From: Aquibium carbonis
Lineage (GTDB): Bacteria; Pseudomonadota; Alphaproteobacteria; Rhizobiales; Rhizobiaceae
Direction: 5' to 3'
NCBI RefSeq assembly: GCF_003970795.1
Contig: NZ_RWKW01000052.1
Location: forward strand, 1-55,259
DNA length: 55,259 bases
Shown piece after piece: positions 1 to 8,413 of the stretch; positions within the stretch are counted from its first letter, which is position 1, and each line of letters starts with the position of its first letter. The position numbers were made by a program, and so were the translations under genes. The notes beneath the pieces were generated by a model. The model had not been told where the DNA came from. It made no database searches and saw only the letters and a list, made by a program, of their open reading frames with translations.

Positions 1-486
1 GCGGCCGGCGGGCTTGCGGTACGTGGCGGCGCTGCGGCCCTATCTGGCACGGCCGCCGCCGCCCGCGGCGGAGCAGCCGTGGCGGGAGGCGCGGCAACTG
101 CCTACAGCCTTGGTGCTGCCGGGCAATCCGGCGCTGCCGGCGTGGCTTCGGGTTTTGGTGGCGTCGCCCGCGCGACCGGCAGCGCGGCGGCCTCGCCGCT
201 CCGTCGCGCTGCGACCCGCGCTGCCGACAGTATGCGCGCCAGCTACGCGCGAGGCGCTCAGTCCGCTTTCGAAGCGACGGGCGGCGCATCGACCATGGGG
301 AGCGTCGGCGGCAGCGCTGCCGAGGCACCGTCTGCGCCCACGACTGAAGGTCCTCCGGCTTGGGCCCGCCGCATGAAACGCTCTCAGCACATGTCGCACG
401 GCGTGATGGCCGCTGCTCACGCGATCCGCAGCGGCGACAGCCATGGCGGCGGCGCCTCCGTCAACCTCTCCCAGCGAGACCAATGA
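1..486 (+). CDS. trbL: TrbL, conjugative transfer protein (C-terminal part)
   Basis: The reading frame is open from the first base and stops at 484-486, so this is only the C-terminal ~161 residues. The visible part is very rich in Ala, Gly and Ser, with a charged, Pro-containing end. That is typical of the tail that follows the membrane segments of TrbL/VirB6-type inner-membrane proteins of the mating-pair channel. The identity rests mainly on context, because it is followed directly by trbF, trbG and trbI in the usual trb order. Its stop overlaps the trbF start (ATGATG at 483-488), so the genes are probably translationally coupled. The low-complexity tail itself carries no diagnostic motif. 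Confidence 0.8.
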   Translation, partial: AAGGLAVRGGAAALSGTAAAARGGAAVAGGAATAYSLGAAGQSGAAGVASGFGGVARATGSAAASPLRRAATRAADSMRASYARGAQSAFEATGGASTMGSVGGSAAEAPSAPTTEGPPAWARRMKRSQHMSHGVMAAAHAIRSGDSHGGGASVNLSQRDQ

Positions 487-1169
487 TGTTCAAACGGCCA
501 TCGACACACTACGGAAAGACCCCCGAACCCGAGACACCATACCAGCGCGCCGCTCAGGTCTGGGACGAGCGGATTGGCTCGGCTCGCGTGCAGGCAAAGA
601 ACTGGCGCCTCATGGCGTTCGGCTGCCTATTCCTGTCCGCTGGGTTTGCGGCAGCGCTCGTCTGGCAATCTGCTCGTGGCACTGTGGTGCCTTGGGTGGT
701 TCAGGTCGACAATCTCGGCCAGGCTCAGGCCGTTGCGCCCGCCGTCGCGGACTACCGCCCCACCGATCCGCAGATCGCCTACCACCTTGCGCGCTTCATC
801 GAGCAGGTCCGTGGCCTGCCTGCCGACCCCATCGTAGTGCGGCAGAACTGGCTGCGGGCTTATGAATTCACCACCGATCGTGGCGCGGCAGCGTTGAACG
901 ATTACGCAAGGGCGAACGATCCGTTCACCCGTGTCGGCAGACAGCAGGTTGCAGTCGAGGTGTCCAGCGTGATCCGGGCATCGCCGGACAGCTTCCGGGT
1001 GGCTTGGACCGAACGCCGCTACGAGAACGGTCAGCTCGCGGCGACCGAGCGTTGGACGGCCATCCTCACTGTCGTTGTGCAGCCTCCGCGCGACGCCGAG
1101 AGGCTCCGGGCGAATCCGCTCGGCATCTACGTCAATGCGATCAACTGGTCGCGGGAGATGGGACAATGA
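483..1169 (+). CDS. trbF: TrbF, conjugative transfer protein (VirB8-like)
   Basis: This is a 228-residue protein with a short cytoplasmic N-terminus, one membrane helix at about residues 42-62, and a periplasmic domain. The periplasmic part has the TrbF/VirB8 pattern (VVPWVVQVDNLGQ near 68-80, then a segment ending in NPLGIYVNAINWSRE). VirB8-type proteins are inner-membrane assembly factors of the type IV mating channel. Two adjacent ATG codons (483 and 486) could start it. Both overlap the trbL stop, and trbG begins within the trbF stop region (1166). The length is normal for the family and no defect is seen. An upstream in-frame ATG at 360 lies inside trbL and is not favoured. Confidence 0.92.
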   Translation: MMFKRPSTHYGKTPEPETPYQRAAQVWDERIGSARVQAKNWRLMAFGCLFLSAGFAAALVWQSARGTVVPWVVQVDNLGQAQAVAPAVADYRPTDPQIAYHLARFIEQVRGLPADPIVVRQNWLRAYEFTTDRGAAALNDYARANDPFTRVGRQQVAVEVSSVIRASPDSFRVAWTERRYENGQLAATERWTAILTVVVQPPRDAERLRANPLGIYVNAINWSREMGQ

Positions 1170-2143
1170 GTTCGATGGGCGTCCCGGCCAGACCGGCTTT
1201 CAGTAAACCCGTTTCTGTGTGCCTCGTGCTCGCTGCAATGGCATTGGGCGGGTGCGCGACAAACAGGCCCCCGCAGATCAGCTACGACTCCGATGTACCG
1301 CCGCTCCCCGCCGTGCCTGTCGTGTTGACGGATGAGCGACCGCGACCGCTGCACATACCGCCGGCCTGGAATCCGAGCCGCGGAGGCGCCGCATCGAATT
1401 CACCAACCGGCCGGGTCGAAAACGCCAACGCCGCTGCCCGTGTCGAGCCCCGTCGCGAAGGCTACTTCAATGCGATCCAGATTTACCCCTGGAGTGAGGG
1501 TGCGCTCTATCAAGTTTATGCCGCGCCGGGACAGATCACCAACATCGCGCTCGAGCCCGGCGAAAGCCTGACCGGGGCCGGGCCAATCGCCGCGGGCGAT
1601 ACCGCGAGATGGATCATCGGCGACACCGAGAGCGGATCAGGCACTACCCGGCGCGTCCACGTGCTCGTAAAGCCGACGCGCGCGGACATCTCCACGAACC
1701 TTGTCATTACCACTGACCGCCGCATCTACATGATCGAGCTGCGCTCCGGCGAACGTCCCTACATGCCGGCCGTGGCATGGGCCTATCCGCAGTCCCCAGC
1801 CTCGCAGCGCCCGGGCGTGCCGGCAGCGCCCGTCATCCCGGCACAGGCCGCGCGCAATTACCGCTACGCGCTGACTGGAGACAGTCCGCCATGGCGGCCG
1901 ATCGCCGTCTACGATGATGGCCGTCGCGTCTATGTCGAGTTTCCGCGCGGTATCGTCCAAGGCGAGATGCCGCCGATATTCGTCATCGGCTCGGACGGTG
2001 AACTCCAGATTGTCAATAGTCGCATTCACCAGAACATCCTGATCGTCGATCGGCTCTTCGGCGCCGCGGAACTTCGGCTCGGCAGCGGCAACCGCCAGCA
2101 AACTGTGAGAATCGTCCGCAGCGACGGGAGGCCATCCTCATGA
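1166..2143 (+). CDS. trbG: TrbG, conjugative transfer lipoprotein (VirB9-like)
   Basis: This is a 325-residue protein starting at the ATG that overlaps the trbF stop. The N-terminus is a lipoprotein signal: a hydrophobic stretch ending in LGGC, with the lipidated Cys at residue 30. A Pro-rich linker follows, then a VirB9/TrbG beta-rich domain (IQIYPWSEGALYQVYAAPGQ, VFVIGSD-type segments, and a C-terminal NSRIHQNILIVDRLF). VirB9-type proteins form part of the outer-membrane core complex with VirB10/TrbI. The trbI start (2140) overlaps this stop, so the gene is in the same operon. A longer in-frame start at 1004 lies inside trbF and is unlikely. Confidence 0.93.
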   Translation: MSSMGVPARPAFSKPVSVCLVLAAMALGGCATNRPPQISYDSDVPPLPAVPVVLTDERPRPLHIPPAWNPSRGGAASNSPTGRVENANAAARVEPRREGYFNAIQIYPWSEGALYQVYAAPGQITNIALEPGESLTGAGPIAAGDTARWIIGDTESGSGTTRRVHVLVKPTRADISTNLVITTDRRIYMIELRSGERPYMPAVAWAYPQSPASQRPGVPAAPVIPAQAARNYRYALTGDSPPWRPIAVYDDGRRVYVEFPRGIVQGEMPPIFVIGSDGELQIVNSRIHQNILIVDRLFGAAELRLGSGNRQQTVRIVRSDGRPSS

Positions 2144-3330
2144 GCGATGCAGACAACCAGGGCCAGAATATCGAACCCGAAGGACCAGCGAGCGACATCA
2201 CGGCTCCGATGCGACTGCGTGGTGAGCCGCCTCGCGTGACCCGCTTGTCGCGCAAGGCATTGATGGCGATCGGCCTGATCGCGTGCGTGGGTCTTGGCGG
2301 CGCGTTGATCTACGCCCTACAGACCCGACACGGTGGCCCTGCCAGCGAAGAACTCTACTCAACGAGGAACCGTCCCACGGCTGACGGTCTCACTGACCTG
2401 CCACGCGACTACACCGGCCCGCGTCTCGGGCCACCGCTCCCTGGCGATCTCGGTCGACCAATGCTCGACGCGCAGAACCGCGGCCAACCGGTCGTTCCGT
2501 CGCCCATTCGGCCGATGGTCGACCCGGCAGAGCAGCGTCGCCTCGCCGAAGAGGAAGCTGCACGCACCAGTCGCGTGTTCTTTCAGACTGAGGCACGCAC
2601 ACTTCCGGCTCCCGCGGGGCCAGGTATTGCCGCGACCACCACGAACCTGACCGGCCTCGGCCTTCCAGGGCAACTCAACGCTCCAACTGCGCAGGATCGC
2701 CAGGTTGCTTTCCTCAATGCCGCCGTCGATCGTCGCACCGTTGCGCCTGACCGCGTGCTAGCGCCTGCATCGCCATACGTATTGCAGGCCGGGGCTGTGA
2801 TTCCGGCGGCGCTGATCACGGGAATCCGCTCGGACTTGCCGGGACAGATCACAGCTCAAGTTACCGAACATATCTATGACAGCCCCACCGGGCGGATACT
2901 TCTCGTGCCGCAGGGCACGCGCATCATCGGGCAATATGACAACGCCCTGCAGTTCGGCCAGCGGCGAGTATTGCTGGTGTGGAATCGCCTGATCTTCCCG
3001 AACGGACGCTCCATCGTTTTGGAGCGCCAACCGGGGGCCGATACGCAGGGCTACGCCGGCCTTGAGGATGGCGTCGACTACCACTGGTGGGAACTCGCCA
3101 AGGCGGCGGGCCTTTCCACGCTGCTGAGCGTCGGTGCTGAGCTTGCGATTGACGACGAAGATCGCTTGCTGCGAGCGATACGCAACGGCGGCCAGGACAC
3201 GATCAACGATGCCGGGCAACAAATCATCCGGCGTCAGCTTAACGTGCCGCCAACGCTGACGATCCGGCCCGGATTCCCGGTGCGTGTCATCGTCACACGA
3301 GATCTTGTCCTCGAACCCTACAGGGGATGA
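2140..3330 (+). CDS. trbI: TrbI, conjugative transfer protein (VirB10-like)
   Basis: This is a 396-residue protein with the VirB10 layout: a cytoplasmic N-terminus, one membrane helix at about 40-60, a Pro-rich periplasmic linker, and a C-terminal domain from about residue 190. That domain contains the conserved stretch GQITAQVTEHIYDSPTGRIL followed by VPQGTRIIGQYD. VirB10-type proteins span inner and outer membranes and couple energy to the channel. The ATG overlaps the trbG stop by four bases, and the next gene overlaps this stop. The length is normal and no frameshift is visible. Confidence 0.94.
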   Translation: MSDADNQGQNIEPEGPASDITAPMRLRGEPPRVTRLSRKALMAIGLIACVGLGGALIYALQTRHGGPASEELYSTRNRPTADGLTDLPRDYTGPRLGPPLPGDLGRPMLDAQNRGQPVVPSPIRPMVDPAEQRRLAEEEAARTSRVFFQTEARTLPAPAGPGIAATTTNLTGLGLPGQLNAPTAQDRQVAFLNAAVDRRTVAPDRVLAPASPYVLQAGAVIPAALITGIRSDLPGQITAQVTEHIYDSPTGRILLVPQGTRIIGQYDNALQFGQRRVLLVWNRLIFPNGRSIVLERQPGADTQGYAGLEDGVDYHWWELAKAAGLSTLLSVGAELAIDDEDRLLRAIRNGGQDTINDAGQQIIRRQLNVPPTLTIRPGFPVRVIVTRDLVLEPYRG

Positions 3331-3602
3331 CGATGGCAAAACTGAAGCTCGGCGCACTCGAAGACGACAAGCCCAAAAGAGGGACGGTTGAGTTCACTCC
3401 ACCGGTCTATCGTGATCTCCTCGCTTATGCCGAGGTCCTTGCGCAGCAGACGGGCATCCCAGTCCCTGATCCGATGAAGCTCGTTCCACAAATGGTCGAG
3501 CGGTTCATGGCCACCGACCGGGAGTTCTCAAGAGCTAAACGGCTCCTCAGAGACCCGAATACACTTCACATATCGCGGAAAGAGCCCGGGCCGGCAGCAT
3601 GA
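3327..3602 (+). CDS. DUF2274 protein, trb-operon companion
   Basis: This 91-residue protein directly follows trbI and overlaps its stop (ATGA at 3327). It matches the DUF2274 type, small proteins regularly found at the 3' end of trb operons in alphaproteobacterial conjugative elements. Features are an opening KLKLGALEDDKP, then TVEFTPPVYRDLLAYAEVLA, and a conserved helix with LVPQMVERFMATDREF. Its function is unknown; the position suggests a role in transfer or its control. A second Met at codon 3 (3333) is an alternative start. It is the last recognisable transfer gene, and the cargo begins within 100 bp. Confidence 0.85.
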   Translation: MTMAKLKLGALEDDKPKRGTVEFTPPVYRDLLAYAEVLAQQTGIPVPDPMKLVPQMVERFMATDREFSRAKRLLRDPNTLHISRKEPGPAA

Positions 3603-3673
3603 ACCAGCGTGCCAGCCTGCCATGTGACGTGTGCTCGCAACGATCGGGTGGCGGCGGTCGATGGGAGCGAATA

Positions 3674-4444
3674 TCACCAGCGTGACAAGCGTGCTGGCGA
3701 ACCTGCGGAGATTCCTTCCGAGAATTCGCAATCAAGGGCACAGTCCTCCGATAGACTCCATTGCCGAAGAACACCTGCTCGATCGAGCTCAAGTGCATCG
3801 GCCGGAAAACTTGCCACGGTGCGAGCCAACTCTATCGCTGCTGCGCGGGCTGTACCCGGCGGGACCAACCGATTGACCAGTCCGATCGCGAACGCCTCGC
3901 GGGCTTCGACCGGACGTCCGGTGATGATCATGTCAAGCGCCCGGCCTTGTCCGATCAGCCGCGGCAGCCGGACGGTGCCGCCATCGAGTAACGGCAGATT
4001 CCAGCGCCTGCTGAAAACGCCAAAAACCGCCGTTTCGCTCGCCACACGGAGATCACACCAGATCGCAAGCTCCAGACCTCCTGCGACCGCATGACCTTCG
4101 ATCGCGGCGATTACCGGTTTTTGCAAGCTAAGACGCGAGGGTCCCATCGGAGGCAATTCGCTGCGCGACCATCGCTCCTGTCCTCCATCTGACGAGATCT
4201 CCTTCAGGTCGGCGCCAGCGCAGAAGAAATCGCCCGCTCCAGTCAGCACAGCTACCCTCGCCGCTGCGTTCCTCTCAAAATCCTTGAAGGCGTGAGCCAG
4301 CAAAACCGCCGCCTCGGTATCCACGGCGTTTCGTACCGACGGGCGATTGATCGTGATGATCCAAACCGCACCGTCATCATCGCACGTGATCTTTGGCGAT
4401 TCCGCCGCCATAGCTTGCGCTGTTCCACCCATCGAAGACACCAT
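3674..4444 (-). CDS. Enoyl-CoA hydratase/isomerase family protein, C-terminus apparently lost
   Basis: This crotonase-fold protein shows VWIITINRPSVRNAVD (28-43), the oxyanion-hole segment CAGADLKE (75-82), and HAVAGGLELAIWCDLR (118-132) with the first catalytic Glu at 125. The region that carries the second Glu in classical hydratases reads FSRRWNLPLLDGGTVRLPR, a variant seen in a distinct crotonase subfamily, so the reaction cannot be named. After about residue 240 the protein stops resembling the family. The usual last ~20 residues (ASG..GA.RF...GRHG type) are absent. The end lies about 70 bp from the trb operon, so the gene was probably cut at an old recombination point. A later Met (codon 12, 4411) may be the true start. 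Confidence 0.75.
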   Translation of the reverse strand: MVSSMGGTAQAMAAESPKITCDDDGAVWIITINRPSVRNAVDTEAAVLLAHAFKDFERNAAARVAVLTGAGDFFCAGADLKEISSDGGQERWSRSELPPMGPSRLSLQKPVIAAIEGHAVAGGLELAIWCDLRVASETAVFGVFSRRWNLPLLDGGTVRLPRLIGQGRALDMIITGRPVEAREAFAIGLVNRLVPPGTARAAAIELARTVASFPADALELDRAGVLRQWSLSEDCALDCEFSEGISAGSPARLSRW

Positions 4445-4594
4445 CCCTGCTGAGCTGAACAGCTAGCTGCCCCAGCCGGTAACGTGACAATGGCCGGTGA
4501 GGCCGAGACACTGTCGAAGCCTCCACTGCCGCGGCCGTCGCCGCAAATGAATTGCGCTCAAACGCCGTTGCTCGCATTTCAGTCCCGGCGAGGA

Positions 4595-5194
4595 TCAGAG
4601 CCACAGAGGAACGATGCAGAGCACAAGGGCGATCGCCAGGAGACCATTCACCGCGTTCCACTGTCGCTCCGTCCTGAGGAGCTGGGAGAGCAATAGCCCT
4701 CCCATGCACCAGATCGATAGCGACACTGAGCCGGCCACGCCAAACGCCAAACCCATGATGATTGCAAGGCTTGTCGCCGAAGCCGTTAGGTTGGCGAACG
4801 CAGCGGCGGCGGCGAGCGTCACCGTCCATGCCTTGGGATTGAGCCAGAGCAGGAGAAGACCTCCGCCGAGCCCGATACTGCGGCGTTCGGAAGCCGTCGC
4901 GTTGGGAGCACCGCTCCTAGCAATTTTCCAAGCAAGCCACAGCAGGTATGCTGATCCGAGGCCCTGCATGATCACCTGGATCTGAGGGAACGTATGAATC
5001 GCCGTCCCGAGGCCGAGAGCGGAACCAGCGCCAAGTGAACATAACCCGCCCGCCATGCCTGCGATCAGCGGAATGCTCCGTCTGAAGCCATGCTGTGCGC
5101 CTGATGCGACAGCGAGCGTCGTGGCCCCTCCAGGCGTGATCGTGGCAATCACCACGAATGCGATCAGGGCTGTCAGAAATTCGGGATGGTCCAT
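4595..5194 (-). CDS. LysE-family exporter
   Basis: This 199-residue hydrophobic protein has the LysE/RhtB layout. Helix 1 ends in the conserved turn ATITPGGATTLAVASGAQHG (17-36), and it has about six membrane segments and the internal LLLWLNPKAW motif near the middle. Proteins of this family export amino acids or related small molecules across the inner membrane; the substrate is not predictable here. It is the only one of three LysE-type genes in the window that looks full length, the other two (18216 and 25020) being remnants. The upstream region on the minus strand contains an inverted repeat (CTCTC, 6 nt, GAGAG, 5245-5260). Confidence 0.88.
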   Translation of the reverse strand: MDHPEFLTALIAFVVIATITPGGATTLAVASGAQHGFRRSIPLIAGMAGGLCSLGAGSALGLGTAIHTFPQIQVIMQGLGSAYLLWLAWKIARSGAPNATASERRSIGLGGGLLLLWLNPKAWTVTLAAAAAFANLTASATSLAIIMGLAFGVAGSVSLSIWCMGGLLLSQLLRTERQWNAVNGLLAIALVLCIVPLWL

Positions 5195-5331
5195 CTATTG
5201 CCGATCGTGCCGCTTTCACGACATCATCCGGCTCGCTGTCCCCTCTCGCAAATGAGAGTTCTTCACCCGCACGCAACACGGTTTCACTTTCGGTATCTAT
5301 CGCCCCGAATAGGATGAAGGAAAATTGTTGA

Positions 5332-5982
5332 GTGCTGCCGATGCTATACGGTCACCGAGGCAAGTATCCGACGATCGCATCATCAGCCTGGGTCGCACCC
5401 GACGCTTCGATTTGCGGAGATGTTAGTATCGGCGAAGGAGTGCGGGTGATGCATGGAGCCCGCGTCATTGCGGAGAGCGGCGGGCGCATCACGATTGGTG
5501 CCAACTGCATCGTGATGGAGAACGCTGTCGTCCGAGCGACGGCAAAACATCCGTGCTCAATAGGCGAGCACACCCTGATTGGGCCAATGGCGCATGTTGT
5601 CGGCGCAACGATCGAGGATCAGGTGTTCATCGCCACGGGAGCGGCGATCTTTCACGGCGCGATCGTTGAGCGCGGTGCAGAAGTCCGTATCCACGCGGTT
5701 GTCCACCTGCGAACACGAGTTCCCGCGGGCGCGACAATCCCGATCGCTTGGGTCGCAGTTGGCGATCCGGCAGCCATTCTGCCACCAGACAGGCACGACG
5801 ACATATGGAAAGTCCAAGCACCACTGCACTTCCCTCAATGGGTCTACGGTGTAGAGCGTGACACCCCTGATCTCATGGTTCACGTGACCACCGGCCTCTC
5901 CCAGGCGCTCACGGATCATGCGTCCGACATACCGGTCGCCCCCGCTCTTGGCACCGATCTCGACGGGACAAGCGACAATTGA
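5332..5982 (+). CDS. Gamma-carbonic-anhydrase-like hexapeptide-repeat protein
   Basis: This 216-residue protein belongs to the left-handed beta-helix family: repeated hexapeptides such as VAPDASICGDVSIGEG, RITIGANCIVMENAVV and CSIGEHTLIGPMAHV over about residues 20-150. The C-terminal half has a longer tail than a minimal gamma-carbonic anhydrase. The family includes gamma-carbonic anhydrases, PaaY-type thioesterases and acyltransferases. Candidate metal-ligand His residues occur in the repeats, but the activity is uncertain. I favour the GTG at 5332 because AAGGA lies about 10 bp upstream; the ATG at 5341 is the alternative. The TTG start of a broken VOC gene overlaps its stop. Confidence 0.8.
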   Translation: MLPMLYGHRGKYPTIASSAWVAPDASICGDVSIGEGVRVMHGARVIAESGGRITIGANCIVMENAVVRATAKHPCSIGEHTLIGPMAHVVGATIEDQVFIATGAAIFHGAIVERGAEVRIHAVVHLRTRVPAGATIPIAWVAVGDPAAILPPDRHDDIWKVQAPLHFPQWVYGVERDTPDLMVHVTTGLSQALTDHASDIPVAPALGTDLDGTSDN

Positions 5983-6212
5983 CAACTGCTGCAGACGCCG
6001 AAATCCACTTGATCCTAAAGCGCGACCACCAGGCGACCACTGCCAACGTCGCCCACGTCTTCGTTGACGATGTGGCAACCCTGTATTCTCTCTGCCAAGC
6101 CGCTGGCGTGCGCATTATCAAGGGACTTGCGGACAAAGACTACGGACAACGAGCCTTTGTTTTCGCTGATCGGGATGGCAATCGGATCGACATCGGTGAA
6201 CGTTTGAGCTGA
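5979..6212 (+). pseudogene. VOC (glyoxalase/bleomycin-resistance) family remnant, C-terminal half
   Basis: The 77-residue frame matches only the second half of a VOC-superfamily protein. It has the AEIHLILKRDH strand, a linker, VAHVFVDDVATLYSLCQAAG, and the closing segment FVFADRDGNRIDIGERL with a metal-ligand-type Glu near the end. The first beta-alpha-beta-beta-beta module is missing, and the upstream sequence in this frame belongs to the hexapeptide gene in another frame. The only start is a TTG overlapping the previous stop, with no clear ribosome site. VOC folds need two modules, either in one chain or by dimerisation, so this is most likely a 5'-truncated gene. A functional short form cannot be excluded. 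Confidence 0.65.
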
Positions 6213-6239
6213 CTGGAAAGCGGCACCATCGACTTCACG

Positions 6240-7034
6240 CTACATGGCCGGCAGGAATATCTCCGCACGCATGAAGGTTACGGCGTGACCCGACACGCTG
6301 ACCCAGCCGTCTTCCAGCTCGCAAACCAGTCTCCCACCGCGCGCTGAGCACTGCACGGCTGACAAACGGCTCTTGCCGAGCTTGCCAGCCCAATAGGGAA
6401 CGAGCGTCGCATGCGTGGACCCGGTCACCGGATCCTCTGGAATGCCGGCACCGGGAGCGAAGTAGCGTGAGACGAAATCTGCCTCCGCGCCGGCGGCCGT
6501 GATGGCCAGCCCCATTGGAAAAAGCCGTGTGATCGCGGCCACGTCCGGGACGAAGGATCGGACCGCCTCCTCTCTTGCCAGTTCGATGAAGACATTCTCG
6601 AAATTCTTGAACTGCCCAATCCGTTCGTCACCGAAAAGATGCGCCACTTCCCGAGGCGGCTCTTCCATAATCTCGGGCTCGAACCGCGGCATATGGAGCT
6701 GGTAGTCCTTGCCAGATGCGCGCACCCGCAGCTCGCCAACGCGGGTAAAGAACGCAATATCACCAGCAATGCCGCGCTCCGTGCATAGGATATGTGCCGC
6801 CGCCACGGTGGCATGCCCGCAGAACTCAGCCTCGTGCACGGGCGTGAACCACCGTATATCCCAGCCACCTTGCGCGGGGCGAAGAAAGGCGGTTTCGGCT
6901 AGGTTGTTCTCTTCCGCTATTGACTGCATCAGCCGGTCCGGCAGCCAGTCGTCCAGGACAAGAACCGCCGCCGGATTGCCGGCAAAAACCTGATCGGCAA
7001 ATGCGTCGACTTGGAACATCCGTATGGCCGACAT
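6240..7034 (-). CDS. PhzF-family isomerase-like protein (copy 1)
   Basis: This 264-residue protein belongs to the PhzF/diaminopimelate-epimerase fold. It has the opening FQVDAFADQVFAGNPAAV, the putative catalytic Glu at residue 47 in NNLAETAFL, then IRWFTPVHEAEFCGHATVAAAH and, in the second half, PVTGSTHATLVPYW. PhzF of phenazine synthesis catalyses a double-bond isomerisation, but most family members have unknown substrates. I chose the Met at 7034 because it aligns with the family start; a Met five codons upstream (7049) is possible. Two further PhzF-type genes (12051 and 21564) lie in the same cargo block. It is followed upstream by the PLP aminotransferase in the same orientation. Confidence 0.88.
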   Translation of the reverse strand: MSAIRMFQVDAFADQVFAGNPAAVLVLDDWLPDRLMQSIAEENNLAETAFLRPAQGGWDIRWFTPVHEAEFCGHATVAAAHILCTERGIAGDIAFFTRVGELRVRASGKDYQLHMPRFEPEIMEEPPREVAHLFGDERIGQFKNFENVFIELAREEAVRSFVPDVAAITRLFPMGLAITAAGAEADFVSRYFAPGAGIPEDPVTGSTHATLVPYWAGKLGKSRLSAVQCSARGGRLVCELEDGWVSVSGHAVTFMRAEIFLPAM

Positions 7035-7142
7035 GTCTGCCCCCCCCACTCCCAGGCCGAGCGCCGTCGGTCACCCGTCACGACGCAACCTCATCAATAT
7101 GCGGCGCGCTGGCGCTGAAGGGACGGGCCATCGCTCCTACCC

Positions 7143-8396
7143 CTAAGCCACGGCCGCACACCTGCCAGTCCCGCGCAACTCACGCGCGACCAGGCCACTA
7201 AGCCGGCGTATTCCTTCGTCGATGGCTTGCTCGGACTGCAACGAGTAGTTCAAGCGCAGCGCGTTTCCGGTGCCTCCGTCAGCAAAGAATGCGGCGCCCG
7301 GCACGAAGGCCACGCCTTCCTCACGGAGCGAGAGGCTGAGGAGCTCGGCCCCGTCGAGATAAGGAGGGAGCGTGACCCATACAAACATTCCGCCCGTTGG
7401 CCTCGTCCAAGCAACTCCGTCGGGCATGTGCCTGCTAAGGGCATTCAGCGTCGCATCGCGGCGCTTAGAATACACTCCGACGATACGCTCAACTTGCGCG
7501 TCATATTGCTCCAGAGCGACGCGATGGATGACGATCTGATTCAGCGTCGCACAGTGCAAGTCCGCGGCCTGCTTGGCCAGAACGACCTTCTGAACGAGGT
7601 CCCGCGCTGCGCAGATCCAGCCCACGCGCAGGCCTGGCGACAGTGTCTTCGAGAATGTCCCGCAATAGACCACACGACTGCGGTCGATATCTCCGCAGCT
7701 TTCGATGTCGAGGGACTGACAGGACCTCTGCGGCTCGCCTTCGAAACGCAGCGCTTCGTACGCGGCATCCTCGATCAGCGGCGCGTCGTGAGCGGCCGAC
7801 AGATCGAGCAGGTTCCGCCGAGCATCCTCCTCCATCGTCTCGCCAGTCGGATTCGCAGAATCGGGCACGACGTAGGCGAGTGCAACCCGCTCGCCCTCAT
7901 CATTTGCTGGCGACGGAGTGCCCGATGTTGAAAAGGAAGCATAGCGAGGCTCATAGGCATTGAACGCCTGCAGCGCTCCCAGATAGGTCGGCGCGGTGAC
8001 GAGGGCCGTGTCGCCAGGCGAAAGAAGGAGCTTGCCGAGCAGGTCGAGACCTTGTTGCGATCCGGCGGTTATGACGATGTTCTCGACACCGCAGCGCACG
8101 CCTCGTCTCGCCATGTAGCTCGATATCCAGGAACGGAGGGGCTCGTAACCTTCGCTAACCGAGTATTGCAGCGCCTGCCCAGCAAGGTGTGGATCTGAAA
8201 GAACGGCGTCATAAGCGCTTCGCACGGCTTTGGTTGGGAACAGAGCTGGATCAGGAATGCCGCCGGCAAAGGAGATGATTTCCGGTCGCGCGAGGAGCTT
8301 GAGAAGCTCTCGTATCTCGGAAGCCTTCATCCGTTCGGTGCGTCGTGCAAAGGCGGAGTGCCAGTCGATCGCGCGGTAGCCTACCATGTTCCCCAA
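7143..8396 (-). CDS. PLP-dependent class I/II aminotransferase (2-aminoadipate/MocR-domain type)
   Basis: This 417-residue fold-type I aminotransferase has SFAGGIPDPALFP (42-54), the cofactor segment ITAGSQQGLDLL (109-120), the DSANPTGETM loop (179-188), and the Schiff-base Lys at residue 250 in TFSKTLSPGLRVGW. It resembles the 2-aminoadipate/kynurenine aminotransferase group and the catalytic domain of MocR proteins, but lacks a DNA-binding domain. The amino donor is unknown. Upstream, ATTGTCA half-sites occur at 8418 and 8453 together with an inverted TGTCA/TGACA pair (8455-8467). They resemble the operator ahead of the MocR gene at 24 kb, which suggests shared control. Confidence 0.88.
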   Translation of the reverse strand: MGNMVGYRAIDWHSAFARRTERMKASEIRELLKLLARPEIISFAGGIPDPALFPTKAVRSAYDAVLSDPHLAGQALQYSVSEGYEPLRSWISSYMARRGVRCGVENIVITAGSQQGLDLLGKLLLSPGDTALVTAPTYLGALQAFNAYEPRYASFSTSGTPSPANDEGERVALAYVVPDSANPTGETMEEDARRNLLDLSAAHDAPLIEDAAYEALRFEGEPQRSCQSLDIESCGDIDRSRVVYCGTFSKTLSPGLRVGWICAARDLVQKVVLAKQAADLHCATLNQIVIHRVALEQYDAQVERIVGVYSKRRDATLNALSRHMPDGVAWTRPTGGMFVWVTLPPYLDGAELLSLSLREEGVAFVPGAAFFADGGTGNALRLNYSLQSEQAIDEGIRRLSGLVARELRGTGRCAAVA

Positions 8397-8413
8397 TCCC
8401 GCATTTCCGTCAG

